Assembly: GCF_009908265.2 (NCBI RefSeq)
Contig: NZ_JAAATX020000007.1
Span: 124,001-188,000, forward strand
Length of the DNA stretch: 64,000 nt
From: Paragemmobacter amnigenus
GTDB lineage: Bacteria; Pseudomonadota; Alphaproteobacteria; Rhodobacterales; Rhodobacteraceae
Direction of reading: 5' to 3'
Both the position numbers and the translations under genes were made by a program. This document shows positions 17,692 through 26,959 of the stretch, piece after piece. How positions within the stretch are numbered: the first letter of the stretch is position 1; every line of letters begins with the position of its first letter. The notes below the pieces were generated by a model that worked only from the letters and a program-made list of their open reading frames with translations, did no database searches and was not told the origin of the DNA.

Positions 17692-19521
17692 TCAGCCGTC
17701 AACCGACTGCTTTGCCTTCATTTCTTCATACTTCGCACGCGCCGCGCGCACCGTTTCCCGCTCTGACACTTCGGGGACGCCCACGTCCCACCAGGTCCCG
17801 CCCGCCGCCGTGGACGGGCCGGGATCGGTGTCGATCACGATGACCGAAGGCACCTGCCCGCCGCGCATTGCGGTGATCGTCGCCTCCAGTTCGGCGACGG
17901 AGCCTGCCTTGACCGCCCGCGCGCCCATGCTGGCGGCGTGGGCGACAAAGTCGATGGCCGAGGGGTTCACGTGCCATGCGTCGTCCAGCAGGTTGTTGAA
18001 GGGCGCGCCGCCGGTGTGTTTCTGCAGGCGGTTGATGCAGCCGTAACCGCGGTTGTCGGTGATGACGACGGTGAAGGGCACGCCCATCATCACGGCGGTC
18101 GCCAACTCGCTGTTGGCCATCATGTAGGACCCGTCGCCCACCATGCAGACCACATCCGCATCGGGACGCGCCATCTTGATGCCCAAGGCCCCCGCGATTT
18201 CATAGCCCATGCAGGAAAAGCCGTATTCCATGTGATAGCCGCCCTGCGCGGCATCCCAGATCTTGTGCAACTCGCCCGGCATGGTGCCGGCCGCGCCCAT
18301 CACGATGGTGGCCGGAGTAGAGGAGCGCTGCACCGCGCCGATCACCTGCATGTCGGTGGGAAGCTGGTTGCCCGACGCGGGGGCGGCCTTCACCGCGGCC
18401 TTGGCGGCGGCCCAGTCAGATTTCAGCGCGGCATCTGGCGCGGCAAAGCGCAGGCCTTTCATCCCCGCGCCCAGTTTTTCCAGCGCGACCCTGGCATCTG
18501 CCACAAGGCTCATCGCACCATGCTTGCCCGCGTCATAGGCCTGCACGTTGATCGCAAGGATGCGCCGCGCGGGGTTCTTGAACAGCGACCACGAGCCGGT
18601 GGTGAAATCCTGAAACCGCGTGCCGAGGCCGATCACCAGATCCGCCCCCTCGCAGACGATATTGGCGGAGGAGGAGCCGGTGACGCCGACAGGTCCGAAA
18701 TTCTGTTCGTGGTCATGGGCCAGCGCGGATTTGCCGGCCTGCGTTTCCACCACCGGAATCCCGTGTTCGGTGGCAAAGGCGGCCAGCGCGGCCTCGGCCT
18801 CCGAATAGATCACGCCACCCCCCGCTACGATGACGGGCTGTTTTGCGGCGCGGATCGCTGCGATGGCGGCCTGAAGCTCTGCCTGATCCGGCTCGGGCCG
18901 GCGGATGCGCCAAACCTTGGGGGTGAAGAAGGATTCGGGGTAGTCATAGGCTTCGGCCTGCACGTCCTGACAGAAGGCCAGCGTGACGGGGCCGCATTCC
19001 GCAGGGTCCGTCATCACACGCAGGGCGCGGGGCAGCGCGGTCAGGATGTGTTCGGGCCGCGTGATGCGGTCGAAATAGCGGCTGACGGGGCGGAAGCAGT
19101 CATTGGCGCTAACCGTACCATCCGCGAAATCCTCGACCTGTTGCAGGACCGGATCGGGGGCGCGGTTGGCGAAGACATCGCCGGGGATGATGAGCAGCGG
19201 CAGGCGGTTGACATAGGCCAGCGCGGCGGCGGTCACCACATTGGTGGCGCCCGGGCCGATGGAGGTGGTCACCGCCATGGCCTTTTGCCGCTTCATCGCC
19301 TTGGCATAGGCGATGGCGGTATGGGCCATGGTCTGTTCGTTGTGCCCGCGCCATGTGGGGAAGACATCGCGCGCGCCATGCAGCGCCTCGCCCAGACCCG
19401 CCACGTTGCCGTGGCCGAAGATGGCCCAGATGCCTTCGATGAAGCGGGTGCCGTCCTCGGCCTGCTGGTTGGCAAGCCAGCGGACCATGGCCTGCGCGGC
19501 GGTGAGACGGATCGTTGTCAT
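17692..19521 (-). CDS. iolD: 3D-(3,5/4)-trihydroxycyclohexane-1,2-dione hydrolase IolD
   Basis: A 609-residue thiamine-diphosphate enzyme that opens the cyclohexanedione ring to 5-deoxy-glucuronate. The N-terminal domain has the ThDP glutamate region ([14 protein letters not shown] near 30), the middle domain ends near 350, and the C-terminal domain has the GDGS...N ThDP/magnesium motif ([20 protein letters not shown], about 458-477). Length is as in the family. It overlaps iolC by 4 bases (ATGA-type junction) and precedes iolE by 15 bases, consistent with one coupled operon. Confidence 0.96.
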   Translation of the reverse strand: MTTIRLTAAQAMVRWLANQQAEDGTRFIEGIWAIFGHGNVAGLGEALHGARDVFPTWRGHNEQTMAHTAIAYAKAMKRQKAMAVTTSIGPGATNVVTAAALAYVNRLPLLIIPGDVFANRAPDPVLQQVEDFADGTVSANDCFRPVSRYFDRITRPEHILTALPRALRVMTDPAECGPVTLAFCQDVQAEAYDYPESFFTPKVWRIRRPEPDQAELQAAIAAIRAAKQPVIVAGGGVIYSEAEAALAAFATEHGIPVVETQAGKSALAHDHEQNFGPVGVTGSSSANIVCEGADLVIGLGTRFQDFTTGSWSLFKNPARRILAINVQAYDAGKHGAMSLVADARVALEKLGAGMKGLRFAAPDAALKSDWAAAKAAVKAAPASGNQLPTDMQVIGAVQRSSTPATIVMGAAGTMPGELHKIWDAAQGGYHMEYGFSCMGYEIAGALGIKMARPDADVVCMVGDGSYMMANSELATAVMMGVPFTVVITDNRGYGCINRLQKHTGGAPFNNLLDDAWHVNPSAIDFVAHAASMGARAVKAGSVAELEATITAMRGGQVPSVIVIDTDPGPSTAAGGTWWDVGVPEVSERETVRAARAKYEEMKAKQSVDG

Positions 19522-21437
19522 GCGGCGATATCCTTCTTGGCGCGAGCCTCGTCCCAGATGGCGCAGAGGCGGCTGTAACGGTCCGCCATCATGGCGACGG
19601 CGGCATCATCGGAAATCTGGCCTGCCAGCCAGCCACGGGCGGCATCGGCAAAGATCGTGCGCCCCACGGCAAAGCCTTTCACCAGATCGTGCCGCGCGGC
19701 AAGCGCGAGCGAGGCGGCAAGCTGATCCTCCGGCGCGTCGAGACCCAGCACGACGATGCCGCGCACATGCGGGTCGTTGCGGGTGATGGCGGCGCAGGCA
19801 TTTGTCCATGCGGCGTCGGTGGCGAAGGGTTCCAGCTTCCACCAGTCGGGGAAGATGCCGAGGTCATAGAACCGCTGTATCACCAAGGCCGAGGTCATGT
19901 CGTCCACCGGCGCGACCTTGGAGGGGATGATTTCCAGCAGCATTTCCAGCCGGTTGCGGCGGCAGGCGTGGAACAGGCGGGTGACCGTTTCCTCTTGCCG
20001 GGCCTTGGTCGCGGCATCGTCATCGGGATGGTAGAAGCACAACACCTTGACCACATGTTCCAGCGGCCATTCCGACAGGCCGCCGAAATCGGGCCCGATT
20101 TCCGGTTCCAGCGTCAGCGGGCGCGAGCCGGGCCATTCGACGGGCCGCCCGATCCACAGACCGGTTCCCGCGGCGGCATAAAGCGCATGGCGGCCAAGGC
20201 GCGAGTCGCAGAGGATGCCGTGGCCCGGCCGGCCGTCCGCGACGGTCAGGGCGGCGGTCAGGCAGAGTTCCTTGAAGGCGCCGATCTTCGCAGGCGTGGC
20301 GCCGTCCATCTGTTCCAGCTGCATGCGGTGGTCGAAGGCGAAGACCCGCATCGTGGACCAGTCCTTGTGGCGGTTCGTCGCCCAGTGGACCTGTTCCAGT
20401 GCCGCATCCTTGCGCAGCGCCTTTTCGACGACGCCGCGTTGCAGGAAGAACTGCAGCTCTTCCCATGAAGGATAGGCGGGGGTGCAGCCGTGGCGCGACA
20501 CGGCGAAGGCCCCGCAGGCATTGGCGTATTTCAGCGCGATAGGCCAAGGTTCGCCGTCCAGCCAGCCCTTCAGCAGGCCGGACATGAAGCCGTCGCCCGC
20601 GCCAAGGACGTTGAACACCTCGATCGGGAAGCCGGGGCCGGTTTCGCCCTCGTCAAGGCTGTCGGGGATCGCGCCGGTGAAGGCGACCGCGCCCATCGGG
20701 CCGCGTTTGCATACGAGCGTGGCCTTGCTGACGGCGCGGACGGCGCGCAGGGCGGCGATGGTGTCGGTGCTGCCGCCGGCGATGTGGAATTCCTCTTCCG
20801 TGCCGACGATCAGGTCGAAGAAATGCAGCGTCGATTGCAGTTTCGCCGTGACGGCGGCAGATTCGATAAAGCGGTTTTCGCCATCGCCATGGCCCGACAG
20901 GCCCCAGAGGTTCGGGCGATAGTCAATGTCCAGCGCGGTTTGCAGACCGTGCTTGCGGGCCAGTGTCAGGGCCTTCAGCACCGCGGCCTCAGTCCGGGGA
21001 TGCGAAAGGTGCGTGCCGGTGGCGACGACCGACCGCGCGCTGGCGATGAAGGCTTCGTCGATGTCGTCTTCGCACAGCGCCATGTCGGCGCAGTTCTCGC
21101 GGTAGAAGATCAGGGGAAACTGCTTCTCGTCGCGGATGCCCAGCAGGACGAGGGCGGTCAGGCGTTCGGGGTCTGTCCTGACGCCGCGCACATCGACGCC
21201 TTCGCGCGCCAGTTCCTCGCGGATGAAGCGGCCCATATGCTCGTCGCCCACACGGGTAATGAGCGCCGATTTCAGGCCAAGACGCGCGGTGCCTGCCGCC
21301 ATGTTGGTCGGGCTGCCGCCGATATATTTCTGGAAGGAGCCCATATCCTCCAGCCGGCCGCCCACCTGCGCGCCGTAGAGGTCGACCGAGGAGCGGCCAA
21401 TGGTGATGACGTCGAGCGTCTTGGCGGAGTGGGACAC
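19518..21437 (-). CDS. iolC: Fused 5-dehydro-2-deoxygluconokinase and DUF2090 aldolase-like protein
   Basis: A 639-residue two-domain protein. Residues about 10-320 are a PfkB-type sugar kinase (ITIGRSSVDLYG near the start, VLGAGDGFMSGLLKGWL near 290 with the catalytic aspartate) that phosphorylates 2-deoxy-5-keto-gluconate. Residues about 345-635 are a DUF2090 domain (MRVFAFDHRMQLEQM, then EIGPDFGG and RHDLVKGFAVGRTIF), thought to supply the next, aldolase step. The fusion is usual in alphaproteobacteria and makes a separate iolJ unnecessary. The start is a GTG at 21437, with GGAGGAGAG 4 bases upstream; an in-frame ATG at 21491 overlaps the operator and is less likely. It is the first gene of the iol operon. 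Confidence 0.93.
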   Translation of the reverse strand: MSHSAKTLDVITIGRSSVDLYGAQVGGRLEDMGSFQKYIGGSPTNMAAGTARLGLKSALITRVGDEHMGRFIREELAREGVDVRGVRTDPERLTALVLLGIRDEKQFPLIFYRENCADMALCEDDIDEAFIASARSVVATGTHLSHPRTEAAVLKALTLARKHGLQTALDIDYRPNLWGLSGHGDGENRFIESAAVTAKLQSTLHFFDLIVGTEEEFHIAGGSTDTIAALRAVRAVSKATLVCKRGPMGAVAFTGAIPDSLDEGETGPGFPIEVFNVLGAGDGFMSGLLKGWLDGEPWPIALKYANACGAFAVSRHGCTPAYPSWEELQFFLQRGVVEKALRKDAALEQVHWATNRHKDWSTMRVFAFDHRMQLEQMDGATPAKIGAFKELCLTAALTVADGRPGHGILCDSRLGRHALYAAAGTGLWIGRPVEWPGSRPLTLEPEIGPDFGGLSEWPLEHVVKVLCFYHPDDDAATKARQEETVTRLFHACRRNRLEMLLEIIPSKVAPVDDMTSALVIQRFYDLGIFPDWWKLEPFATDAAWTNACAAITRNDPHVRGIVVLGLDAPEDQLAASLALAARHDLVKGFAVGRTIFADAARGWLAGQISDDAAVAMMADRYSRLCAIWDEARAKKDIAA

Positions 21438-21495
21438 CGTTCTCTCCTCCGGTTCCTCCACGCGATGGCGCGGAGATTCGGTTCTGTTCATATTT

Positions 21496-21511
21496 TGGAA
21501 TTTTTATTCCA
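21496..21511. promoter_or_regulatory. Operator-like palindrome upstream of iolC
   Basis: A perfect 16-base palindrome TGGAAT-TTTT-ATTCCA, 59 bases upstream of the iolC GTG. It fits GGAA-N6-TTCC, the pattern reported for RpiR-type IolR in Sinorhizobium. A near-identical site precedes the neighbouring RpiR-type gene, so the regulator likely binds both. Confidence 0.75.
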
Positions 21512-21549
21512 TAGTCGGGAAAAGTGGAAGGGCTTTCTTGACCCCTGCC

Positions 21550-22359
21550 CTATCCGCGCGCCGAACCCACGGCCACGGCCAGCGCGATCGACAGGGCCAG
21601 TGTCGCGGACAGCGAGCGGAAGGCACCGAAGTCGACCTCGGGCACGGTCAGCACCGTGCTGGACAAGCGGGCGAGCGGGCTTGTCAGGCGGTCGGTGATG
21701 CCGATCACAGGCAGTCCGCGCGTCTGGGCATCCTGTGCCAGAGCAAGGGTTTCGTCGGAATAGGGGGCGAAGGTGATCGCGATACATGCATCCCCGGCGC
21801 GCAAGGCATGGCGGTGGTCCAGCTTTCCGGTGCCGTCGTGCAGCATGGCCGGAACCTGCATCTTCTCGAAGACATAGGTCAGATAGCTGGCAACGGGATA
21901 GGCGCGCCGCAGGCCAACGACATGCAGCGTCCCCGCATCCGTCAGTTGCGCCACAGCCTGTGAAAGTGCGGCCTCGTCGACCGATTTCGCCAATTGCTCC
22001 AGCGACAGACGCCCCGCCTCGACGAATTCCGCAAGCAGGGCTGCGGGGCTTCCTGCGCCGTTTTCCTTCAGGTTGCTCAGGCGGGTGGAATAGTCCGGCC
22101 AGCCGGGCGCATAGGCATCGCGAAAAAGCTTCTGCATTTCGGAAAAGCCGGAAAACCCGAGGATCTGGCAAAAGCGCATCAGTGCCGAGGGCGGCACGTC
22201 CGCCCCTGCGGCCAGTTCGGCGACGGTCGAGACAGCGATGCGGTCGGTATTCGCGGCGATGTAGTCAGCGCATTGGCGCAGGCGTTTGGGCAGGGCATCG
22301 GTCACGTCGGCCAGACGGTTGCGGAAATCCTCGATGGTGGCGGGGGGCGTGACGGTCAT
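21550..22359 (-). CDS. iolR: MurR/RpiR family regulator of inositol genes (IolR-like)
   Basis: A 269-residue transcription factor. The N-terminal helix-turn-helix of the RpiR type (about 25-75: VSTVAELAAGADVPPSALMRFCQILGFSGFSEMQKLF) is followed by a SIS sugar-phosphate-binding domain (about 120-250, with LHVVGLRRAYPVASYL, GDACIAITFAPYSDET and LPVIGITDR). RpiR proteins sense a sugar phosphate, and in iol systems this is an inositol-pathway intermediate. The ATG at 22359 has AAGGGA upstream; the open frame extends much further but through the hairpin array. It lies just before iolC on the same strand, and palindromes GGAA-N6-TTCC precede both genes, so it probably represses the operon and itself. 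Confidence 0.88.
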   Translation of the reverse strand: MTVTPPATIEDFRNRLADVTDALPKRLRQCADYIAANTDRIAVSTVAELAAGADVPPSALMRFCQILGFSGFSEMQKLFRDAYAPGWPDYSTRLSNLKENGAGSPAALLAEFVEAGRLSLEQLAKSVDEAALSQAVAQLTDAGTLHVVGLRRAYPVASYLTYVFEKMQVPAMLHDGTGKLDHRHALRAGDACIAITFAPYSDETLALAQDAQTRGLPVIGITDRLTSPLARLSSTVLTVPEVDFGAFRSLSATLALSIALAVAVGSARG

Positions 22360-22394
22360 GATGTCCCTTCGGTTTCCAAGGGAAGCTAGCAGCG

Positions 22395-22410
22395 TGGAAC
22401 GAATATTCCA
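22395..22410. promoter_or_regulatory. Operator-like palindrome upstream of the RpiR-type regulator
   Basis: TGGAAC-GAAT-ATTCCA shares 5 + 6 arm positions with the palindrome before iolC and fits GGAA-N6-TTCC. It lies 36 bases upstream of the regulator's start, and a further half site TGGAA follows at 22419. The match points to self-regulation. Confidence 0.7.
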
Positions 22411-22423
22411 ACCATTTGTGGAA

Positions 22424-22534
22424 CGCGATGTCTGACGCAGACATCGCGCCGGAATTTCGCGCAAATTCCGGGCGCCCGGCAGATCATGCGGTTTCTGCGC
22501 CAGAAACCGCCGCGAAATCTGCGTCAGATTTCGC
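22424..22534. repeat. Array of four consecutive hairpins
   Basis: Four inverted repeats stand head to tail: 22424-22448, 22449-22471, 22488-22510 and 22512-22534. Stems are 9-11 base pairs with loops of 3-5 bases. Three of them obey GCG-N3-TCTG-N3-CAGA-N3-CGC. The variable stem triplets ATG, GTT and AAA are each matched by CAT, AAC and TTT on the other arm, so the stem is conserved by compensating change. The second (CCGGAATTT / AAATTCCGG) differs. The last overlaps the stop codon of the carbonic anhydrase gene. None is followed by a T-run, so simple terminators are unlikely; palindromic REP-like repeats are the best description. Confidence 0.8.
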
Positions 22535-23048
22535 TGACGCGCAGGCCCGCGCGAAACCGCAGCGCATTGGCGCGGTAGCCTGCGGCGGATTTCAACAGCC
22601 GATCCCGCGCTGCTTCGTCCAGTTCGCGGATCACTTTGCCGGGGCTGCCCATGACGAGCGATCCGTCGGGGATCTCTTTCCCCTCGGTCACCAGCGCGCA
22701 AGCACCGATCAGGCAGCCGCGCCCGATCCTCGCCCCGTTCAGGATCGTGGCGCCCATGCCGATCAGCGACCCCGCGCCGATCGTGCAGCCATGCAGCATG
22801 GCCTTGTGGCCGATGGTGCAATCCGGCCCGATCACCAGAGGATAGCCCATGTCGGTGTGCAGCACGCAGTTTTCCTGCACGTTGGACCCTGCGCCGATGC
22901 GGATCTCCTCGTTATCGCCGCGCAGCGTCGCGCCGAACCAGACCGAGGCGCCCGCCTCAACCACCACGCGGCCGATGATGTTGGCATCGGGGGCGATCCA
23001 TGCGTCGGGGTGGATCTCGGGCGTGATGCCGTCGAGGGAATAGATCAT
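22524..23048 (-). CDS. Gamma-class carbonic anhydrase family protein
   Basis: A 174-residue left-handed beta-helix protein, mostly hexapeptide repeats ([LIV]GxxxxI type) between residues 10 and 140, expected to form a trimer. Metal-binding histidines appear in [28 protein letters not shown]. The family includes carbonic anhydrases and the YrdA/PaaY group, and not all members are active enzymes. It overlaps gmk by 4 bases and is the last gene of the yicC-gmk unit. Its stop codon lies inside the fourth hairpin of the downstream array. Confidence 0.9.
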   Translation of the reverse strand: MIYSLDGITPEIHPDAWIAPDANIIGRVVVEAGASVWFGATLRGDNEEIRIGAGSNVQENCVLHTDMGYPLVIGPDCTIGHKAMLHGCTIGAGSLIGMGATILNGARIGRGCLIGACALVTEGKEIPDGSLVMGSPGKVIRELDEAARDRLLKSAAGYRANALRFRAGLRVSEI

Positions 23049-23686
23049 CGCGCCTCGAATTCCTTGTTCAGGGTGCGGACGAAATCGGACAGGCCGGGTT
23101 GGCGGTCGCGGCGCATCCGTTCCGATTGCAGGATGGTTTTCAGCTGTTCGAAGGTCGCGTCGAGGTCGCGGTTGACGAGGACATAGTCATATTCGGCCCA
23201 ATGGCTGATCTCGTCGCGGCTTTTGGCCATGCGGCCTGCGATCACCTCGTCGCTGTCCTGCGCGCGGGTCCGCAGGCGGCGGTCGAGTTCGGCGATGGAG
23301 GGGGGCAGCACGAAGATCGACACGACATCGCGGCCAAGGGCCGAGTTGCGGATCTGCTGGCCGCCCTGCCAATCGATGTCGAAGACGGTGTCGCAGCCGT
23401 CCTTCATGTTCGCCTCCACCGGCCCGCGGGGGGTGCCGTAGAAGTTCCCGAACACCTCGGCATGTTCCAGCATCTGGCCGTCGCGCACCATGGTTTCGAA
23501 TTCGGCGCGGCTGCGGAAGAAATATTCGCGCCCGTCCGCCTCGCCCGGTCTGGGCGCGCGGGTGGTGGCCGAGACGGAGAAGCGCATGGTCGCATCCCAT
23601 GCCATCAGCATCCGCGTCAGCGTCGACTTGCCCGCCCCCGAGGGCGAGGAAAGGATGAGCAGAAGCCCCTTGCGCGCCATGGTCAT
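23045..23686 (-). CDS. gmk: Guanylate kinase
   Basis: A 213-residue enzyme phosphorylating GMP to GDP with ATP. The P-loop [12 protein letters not shown] is at residues 12-23, the GMP-binding stretch [21 protein letters not shown] at about 37-57, then [12 protein letters not shown], the [13 protein letters not shown] Walker-B-like part (about 101-113) and the lid region [12 protein letters not shown]. The first ATG (23686) overlaps the yicC stop by 4 bases; a second in-frame ATG two codons later is also possible. yicC-gmk is a widely conserved pair. Confidence 0.97.
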   Translation of the reverse strand: MTMARKGLLLILSSPSGAGKSTLTRMLMAWDATMRFSVSATTRAPRPGEADGREYFFRSRAEFETMVRDGQMLEHAEVFGNFYGTPRGPVEANMKDGCDTVFDIDWQGGQQIRNSALGRDVVSIFVLPPSIAELDRRLRTRAQDSDEVIAGRMAKSRDEISHWAEYDYVLVNRDLDATFEQLKTILQSERMRRDRQPGLSDFVRTLNKEFEAR

Positions 23687-24582
23687 TCCACGTTCTGAAC
23701 CTGTTCGCGCATCTGATCTATGACCGTTTTGAGGTCAAGCCCGATGCGGGTGAGCGAGAGCGCCTGCGCCTTGGAGCAGAGCGTATTCGCCTCGCGCATG
23801 AACTCCTGCATGAGGAAGTCGAACTTGCGCCCGACAGGGCCGCTTTCGTCCAGAAGGGCGCGGGCGGCGGCGACATGGGCGGTCAGGCGGTCCAGCTCTT
23901 CCGTCACGTCGTTCTTGACGGCGATCAGGGCAAGCTCCTGCGTCAGCCGCGCCTCGTCCACGCCGTCGGTGTTGGCGATGACCTTGGCCAGAGCATCGCG
24001 CAACGCGGCGGCGGTGGCATCGCGGCGGGCCTCGGCCTCGGTCGCGGCCTCGGCGGCGAGGGTGGCGATGCGGTCAAGCTGGGTCGCGATGACGTCATGC
24101 AGGGCGGCCCCTTCGGCGGCGCGCATGGCGTTGAAGTCGGACAGGAGGGCGGGCAGATCGGCAAGGATCGCGCTCCGCAGCGGGGCCGTATCCTCGTCGG
24201 CGGAAGTCGTGTCGAGCACGCCGCGGATGGACAGCACATCGGCGGCATTCGGCTGTGCCAATGTCACCCCCGCCGCCATGGCCGCATTCTCCACCTCGGC
24301 CAATGCCGAAAGAACGGCGGACAGGACAGGCGGGTTCACGCGCAGCGTCGCCTCGCCCTCGCCCATGCCATCGCGGCTGACCCGCAGCGAGAGAGAGACA
24401 TTGCCCCGTCCAAGCGCGCGGCCCAGCTCGGCACGAAGGGCGGCTTCCAGACCGTCGATCCAGTCGGGCACCCGCAGCCGCAGATCCAGCCCCTTGCCAT
24501 TGACCGAGCGCAGGTCCCAGCTCCAGCCGTAGCCGGCCCCCTGCCCCTTGCGCGCGGCGAAACCGGTCATCGAGACGGTCAT
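23683..24582 (-). CDS. yicC: YicC family endoribonuclease
   Basis: A 299-residue protein with the N-terminal YicC-like domain (starting [13 protein letters not shown], then [21 protein letters not shown], about 22-42) and the C-terminal DUF1732 domain ([20 protein letters not shown] and [22 protein letters not shown], about 215-275). E. coli YicC is an endoribonuclease that helps degrade small RNAs. It is translated together with gmk (4-base overlap) and is first in the yicC-gmk-carbonic anhydrase unit. Confidence 0.95.
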   Translation of the reverse strand: MTVSMTGFAARKGQGAGYGWSWDLRSVNGKGLDLRLRVPDWIDGLEAALRAELGRALGRGNVSLSLRVSRDGMGEGEATLRVNPPVLSAVLSALAEVENAAMAAGVTLAQPNAADVLSIRGVLDTTSADEDTAPLRSAILADLPALLSDFNAMRAAEGAALHDVIATQLDRIATLAAEAATEAEARRDATAAALRDALAKVIANTDGVDEARLTQELALIAVKNDVTEELDRLTAHVAAARALLDESGPVGRKFDFLMQEFMREANTLCSKAQALSLTRIGLDLKTVIDQMREQVQNVE

Positions 24583-24773
24583 GTCTGCCCCCCTGCCCCG
24601 ATGCGGGGCGTGTTAACCCTTTGTTCATCATTCGCTGCCGCTGCGCCGGAATGGGCATAATATGGCCCTGCGGACTAAGCGGACGGGCGATGCGTCCGTT
24701 CTGGGGCGTAACAGAGCGGCGCGGGGCCGACAACTGGCGCTGCGCCCCGCTGGGGCCGGATCGGATACGGGCA

Positions 24774-25376
24774 ATGACTGGCGATTTCGCGGGCAAGGCA
24801 GGGTGGGCAGGACAAGCGGTGGCAGACCCGTCACCGGCGGCCCTGCTGCGGCGTCACTGGCAGTCGCTGCGCGGCGATGGCGGCGCCCCGCCGCAGCGTG
24901 AACGGATCGTGCCGCGCCAGTTGGCGCCCATGCTGGAACATTCGCTGCTGGTGGAACGGGCGGCGGGCGGGGCGGTGCTGATCCGCCATGCGGGGCTGAT
25001 GGTCTGCGCCGTCCACGGGCTGGACCTTGCGGGGCGGCCGCTGTCGGTGCTGTTCGAGGCGGGCGCGCGGCTGCGGATGCTGGAGGCAGTCGAGGCGGTG
25101 CTGGACGGGCTGCAGACGGTCGAGATGGCGCTGCATTCCGAACGCGGCATGGCGCGGCCCCCGCTGCGGGCGCGGCTGACGCTGTTGCCGCTGGCGGGGC
25201 GCACGGCGGCGGATGCGGCGGCGATCGGCTGTCTTGATCTGGAAGGGCCGCCCGTCCTGCCGCCGCGCCGGTTCCGGATCGAGCGGGTGCTGGGCGAACC
25301 GCTTGCCCCGCGCGGCGACGGGCGCGGTGCGGGGGCGTCGGGGGCGGGTCCGGTTCTGATCTGGTCGCGGCCATGA
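24774..25376 (+). CDS. PAS-domain protein (PAS_5 type)
   Basis: A 200-residue protein with one PAS-like domain. LLRRHWQSLRGDGGAPPQRERIVPRQLAPML followed by LLVERAAGGAVLIRHAGLMVCAVHGLDLAGRPLSVLF has the order typical of the short alphaproteobacterial PAS_5 family, in which R...G..IC...G.dL.G..L is conserved. No output domain is attached. Ligand and partner are unknown. The ribosome site before the ATG at 24774 is weak, and an upstream ATG at 24690 (in the same frame) cannot be ruled out. It is divergent from yicC and ends at a terminator shared with the DAHP synthase gene. Confidence 0.7.
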   Translation: MTGDFAGKAGWAGQAVADPSPAALLRRHWQSLRGDGGAPPQRERIVPRQLAPMLEHSLLVERAAGGAVLIRHAGLMVCAVHGLDLAGRPLSVLFEAGARLRMLEAVEAVLDGLQTVEMALHSERGMARPPLRARLTLLPLAGRTAADAAAIGCLDLEGPPVLPPRRFRIERVLGEPLAPRGDGRGAGASGAGPVLIWSRP

Positions 25377-25380
25377 AAAG

Positions 25381-25405
25381 GGCGGCAGGTCCGGAACCTG
25401 CCGCC
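25381..25405 (-). terminator. Intrinsic terminator after DAHP synthase
   Basis: A perfect 10-base-pair stem (GGCGGCAGGT with ACCTGCCGCC, 5-base loop). On the minus strand it is followed by CTTTTC, giving a terminator for the DAHP synthase gene 26 bases after its stop. It touches the stop of the convergent PAS gene and may serve both. Confidence 0.8.
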
Positions 25406-25430
25406 TAACCGGATGCCGCGCGGCGCGCTG

Positions 25431-26801
25431 TCAGAGCGCGATGCGCTTTTCCCCCGCGCGCAGCGCCGTCAGTTCCTCGGCCACGAGGAAGGCCAGTTCC
25501 AGCGACTGCGACGCGTTCAGGCGCGGGTCGCAGGCGGTGTGGTAGCGGTCCGACAGATCCTCGTCCGTCACGGCGCGCAGGCCGCCGGTGCATTCGGTCA
25601 CATCCTTGCCCGTCATCTCGAAATGCACGCCGCCGGGGATCGTGCCCTCGGCCTTGTGGATGGCGAAGAATTCGCGCACCTCGCGCAGGACCGAATCGAA
25701 GGGGCGGGTCTTGTAGCCCGTTGACGACTTGATCGTGTTGCCGTGCATCGGATCGCAGGACCAGACGACATTGGCGCCTTCGGCCTGTACGGTCTTGATC
25801 AGGCGCGGCATGTGTTCGCCCACCTTGCCCGCGCCGAAGCGCGCGATCAGGGTCAGGCGGCCCGCCTCGTTCTGCGGGTTCAGCTTGGCCATGAGGACCT
25901 TCAGATCCTCCGCCGTGGTGGAGGGGCCGCATTTCAGACCGATCGGGTTCAGCACGCCGCGGCAGAATTCGACATGCGCGCCGTCCGGCTGGCGCGTGCG
26001 GTCGCCGATCCAGATCATGTGACCCGACCCCGCAACCGGCTGGCCCGAGATGGAATCGATGCGGCAGAGTGCCTCTTCGTATTCCAGAAGCAGCGCTTCG
26101 TGGCTGGTGTAGAAATCGACCGTGGCCAGCGTATGCGCGGTTTCGGCGTTGACGCCGGCCGCGTTCATGAAGTCGAGCGCGTCGGAGATGCGGTTTGACA
26201 GTTCGCGGTAGCGTTCGGCCTTGTCATGTTCGGCAAAACCCAGCGTCCAGGAATGGACGCGGTGGATGTCGGCAAAGCCGCCGGTCGAGAAGGCGCGCAG
26301 AAGGTTCAGCGATGCCGCGGCCTGCGTATAGGCCTGCAGCATCCGGTTCGGATCGGGCATCCGCGCCTCGGGCGTGGCGTCGAAGCCGTTGATGATGTCG
26401 CCCTTGTAGCTGGGCAGTTCGACGCCGTTGATGACCTCGGTCGGGGCGGAACGCGGCTTGGCGAACTGGCCCGCCATGCGGCCCACCTTGATGACCGGCA
26501 CCTTGGCGCCATAGGTCAGCACGACCGCCATCTGCAGCATGACACGGAAGGTGTCACGGATGTTGTCGGCGCTGAATTCGGCGAAGGATTCCGCGCAGTC
26601 GCCCCCTTGCAGCAGGAACGCCTTGCCCTCGGCAGCAAGGGCGAGCTGCTTTTTCAGCTTGCGCGCCTCGCCCGCAAAGACGAGCGGCGGATATTTCGCA
26701 AGCTGCGCCTCGGCGGCGTTGAGTGCGGTCATATCCGGATAGTCGGGCATCTGGATCCGCGGTTTTGCGCGCCAATCCGACTTGGTCCAGCCCTTGCTCA
26801 T
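25431..26801 (-). CDS. Class II 3-deoxy-7-phosphoheptulonate synthase (DAHP synthase)
   Basis: A 456-residue enzyme joining phosphoenolpyruvate and erythrose-4-phosphate in the first step of aromatic amino acid synthesis. It belongs to class II (plant and AroG/AroA-II type), not to the E. coli class I enzymes. [14 protein letters not shown] opens the protein, [14 protein letters not shown] is at about 63-76, [12 protein letters not shown] at 108-119 (phosphate binding), and [15 protein letters not shown] and [16 protein letters not shown] (about 350 and 395) hold the metal ligands. Feedback inhibition cannot be judged. It is a single gene, divergent from the GlxA-type regulator, with an intrinsic terminator. 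Confidence 0.97.
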   Translation of the reverse strand: MSKGWTKSDWRAKPRIQMPDYPDMTALNAAEAQLAKYPPLVFAGEARKLKKQLALAAEGKAFLLQGGDCAESFAEFSADNIRDTFRVMLQMAVVLTYGAKVPVIKVGRMAGQFAKPRSAPTEVINGVELPSYKGDIINGFDATPEARMPDPNRMLQAYTQAAASLNLLRAFSTGGFADIHRVHSWTLGFAEHDKAERYRELSNRISDALDFMNAAGVNAETAHTLATVDFYTSHEALLLEYEEALCRIDSISGQPVAGSGHMIWIGDRTRQPDGAHVEFCRGVLNPIGLKCGPSTTAEDLKVLMAKLNPQNEAGRLTLIARFGAGKVGEHMPRLIKTVQAEGANVVWSCDPMHGNTIKSSTGYKTRPFDSVLREVREFFAIHKAEGTIPGGVHFEMTGKDVTECTGGLRAVTDEDLSDRYHTACDPRLNASQSLELAFLVAEELTALRAGEKRIAL

Positions 26802-26959
26802 CGGTCTTCTCCGAAAGTTTGCGGTAACGGGCGCGGTATAAGCAGTCCGGCGGCATATGCAAAGGGAGAAACTGGCATGATATCCGTCGGGATTGCCCTT
26901 GCGGTGAAATTAGTTTCCTGATTGGCTGACGCCGAATACCGACGCATTTAGGTCGCACA

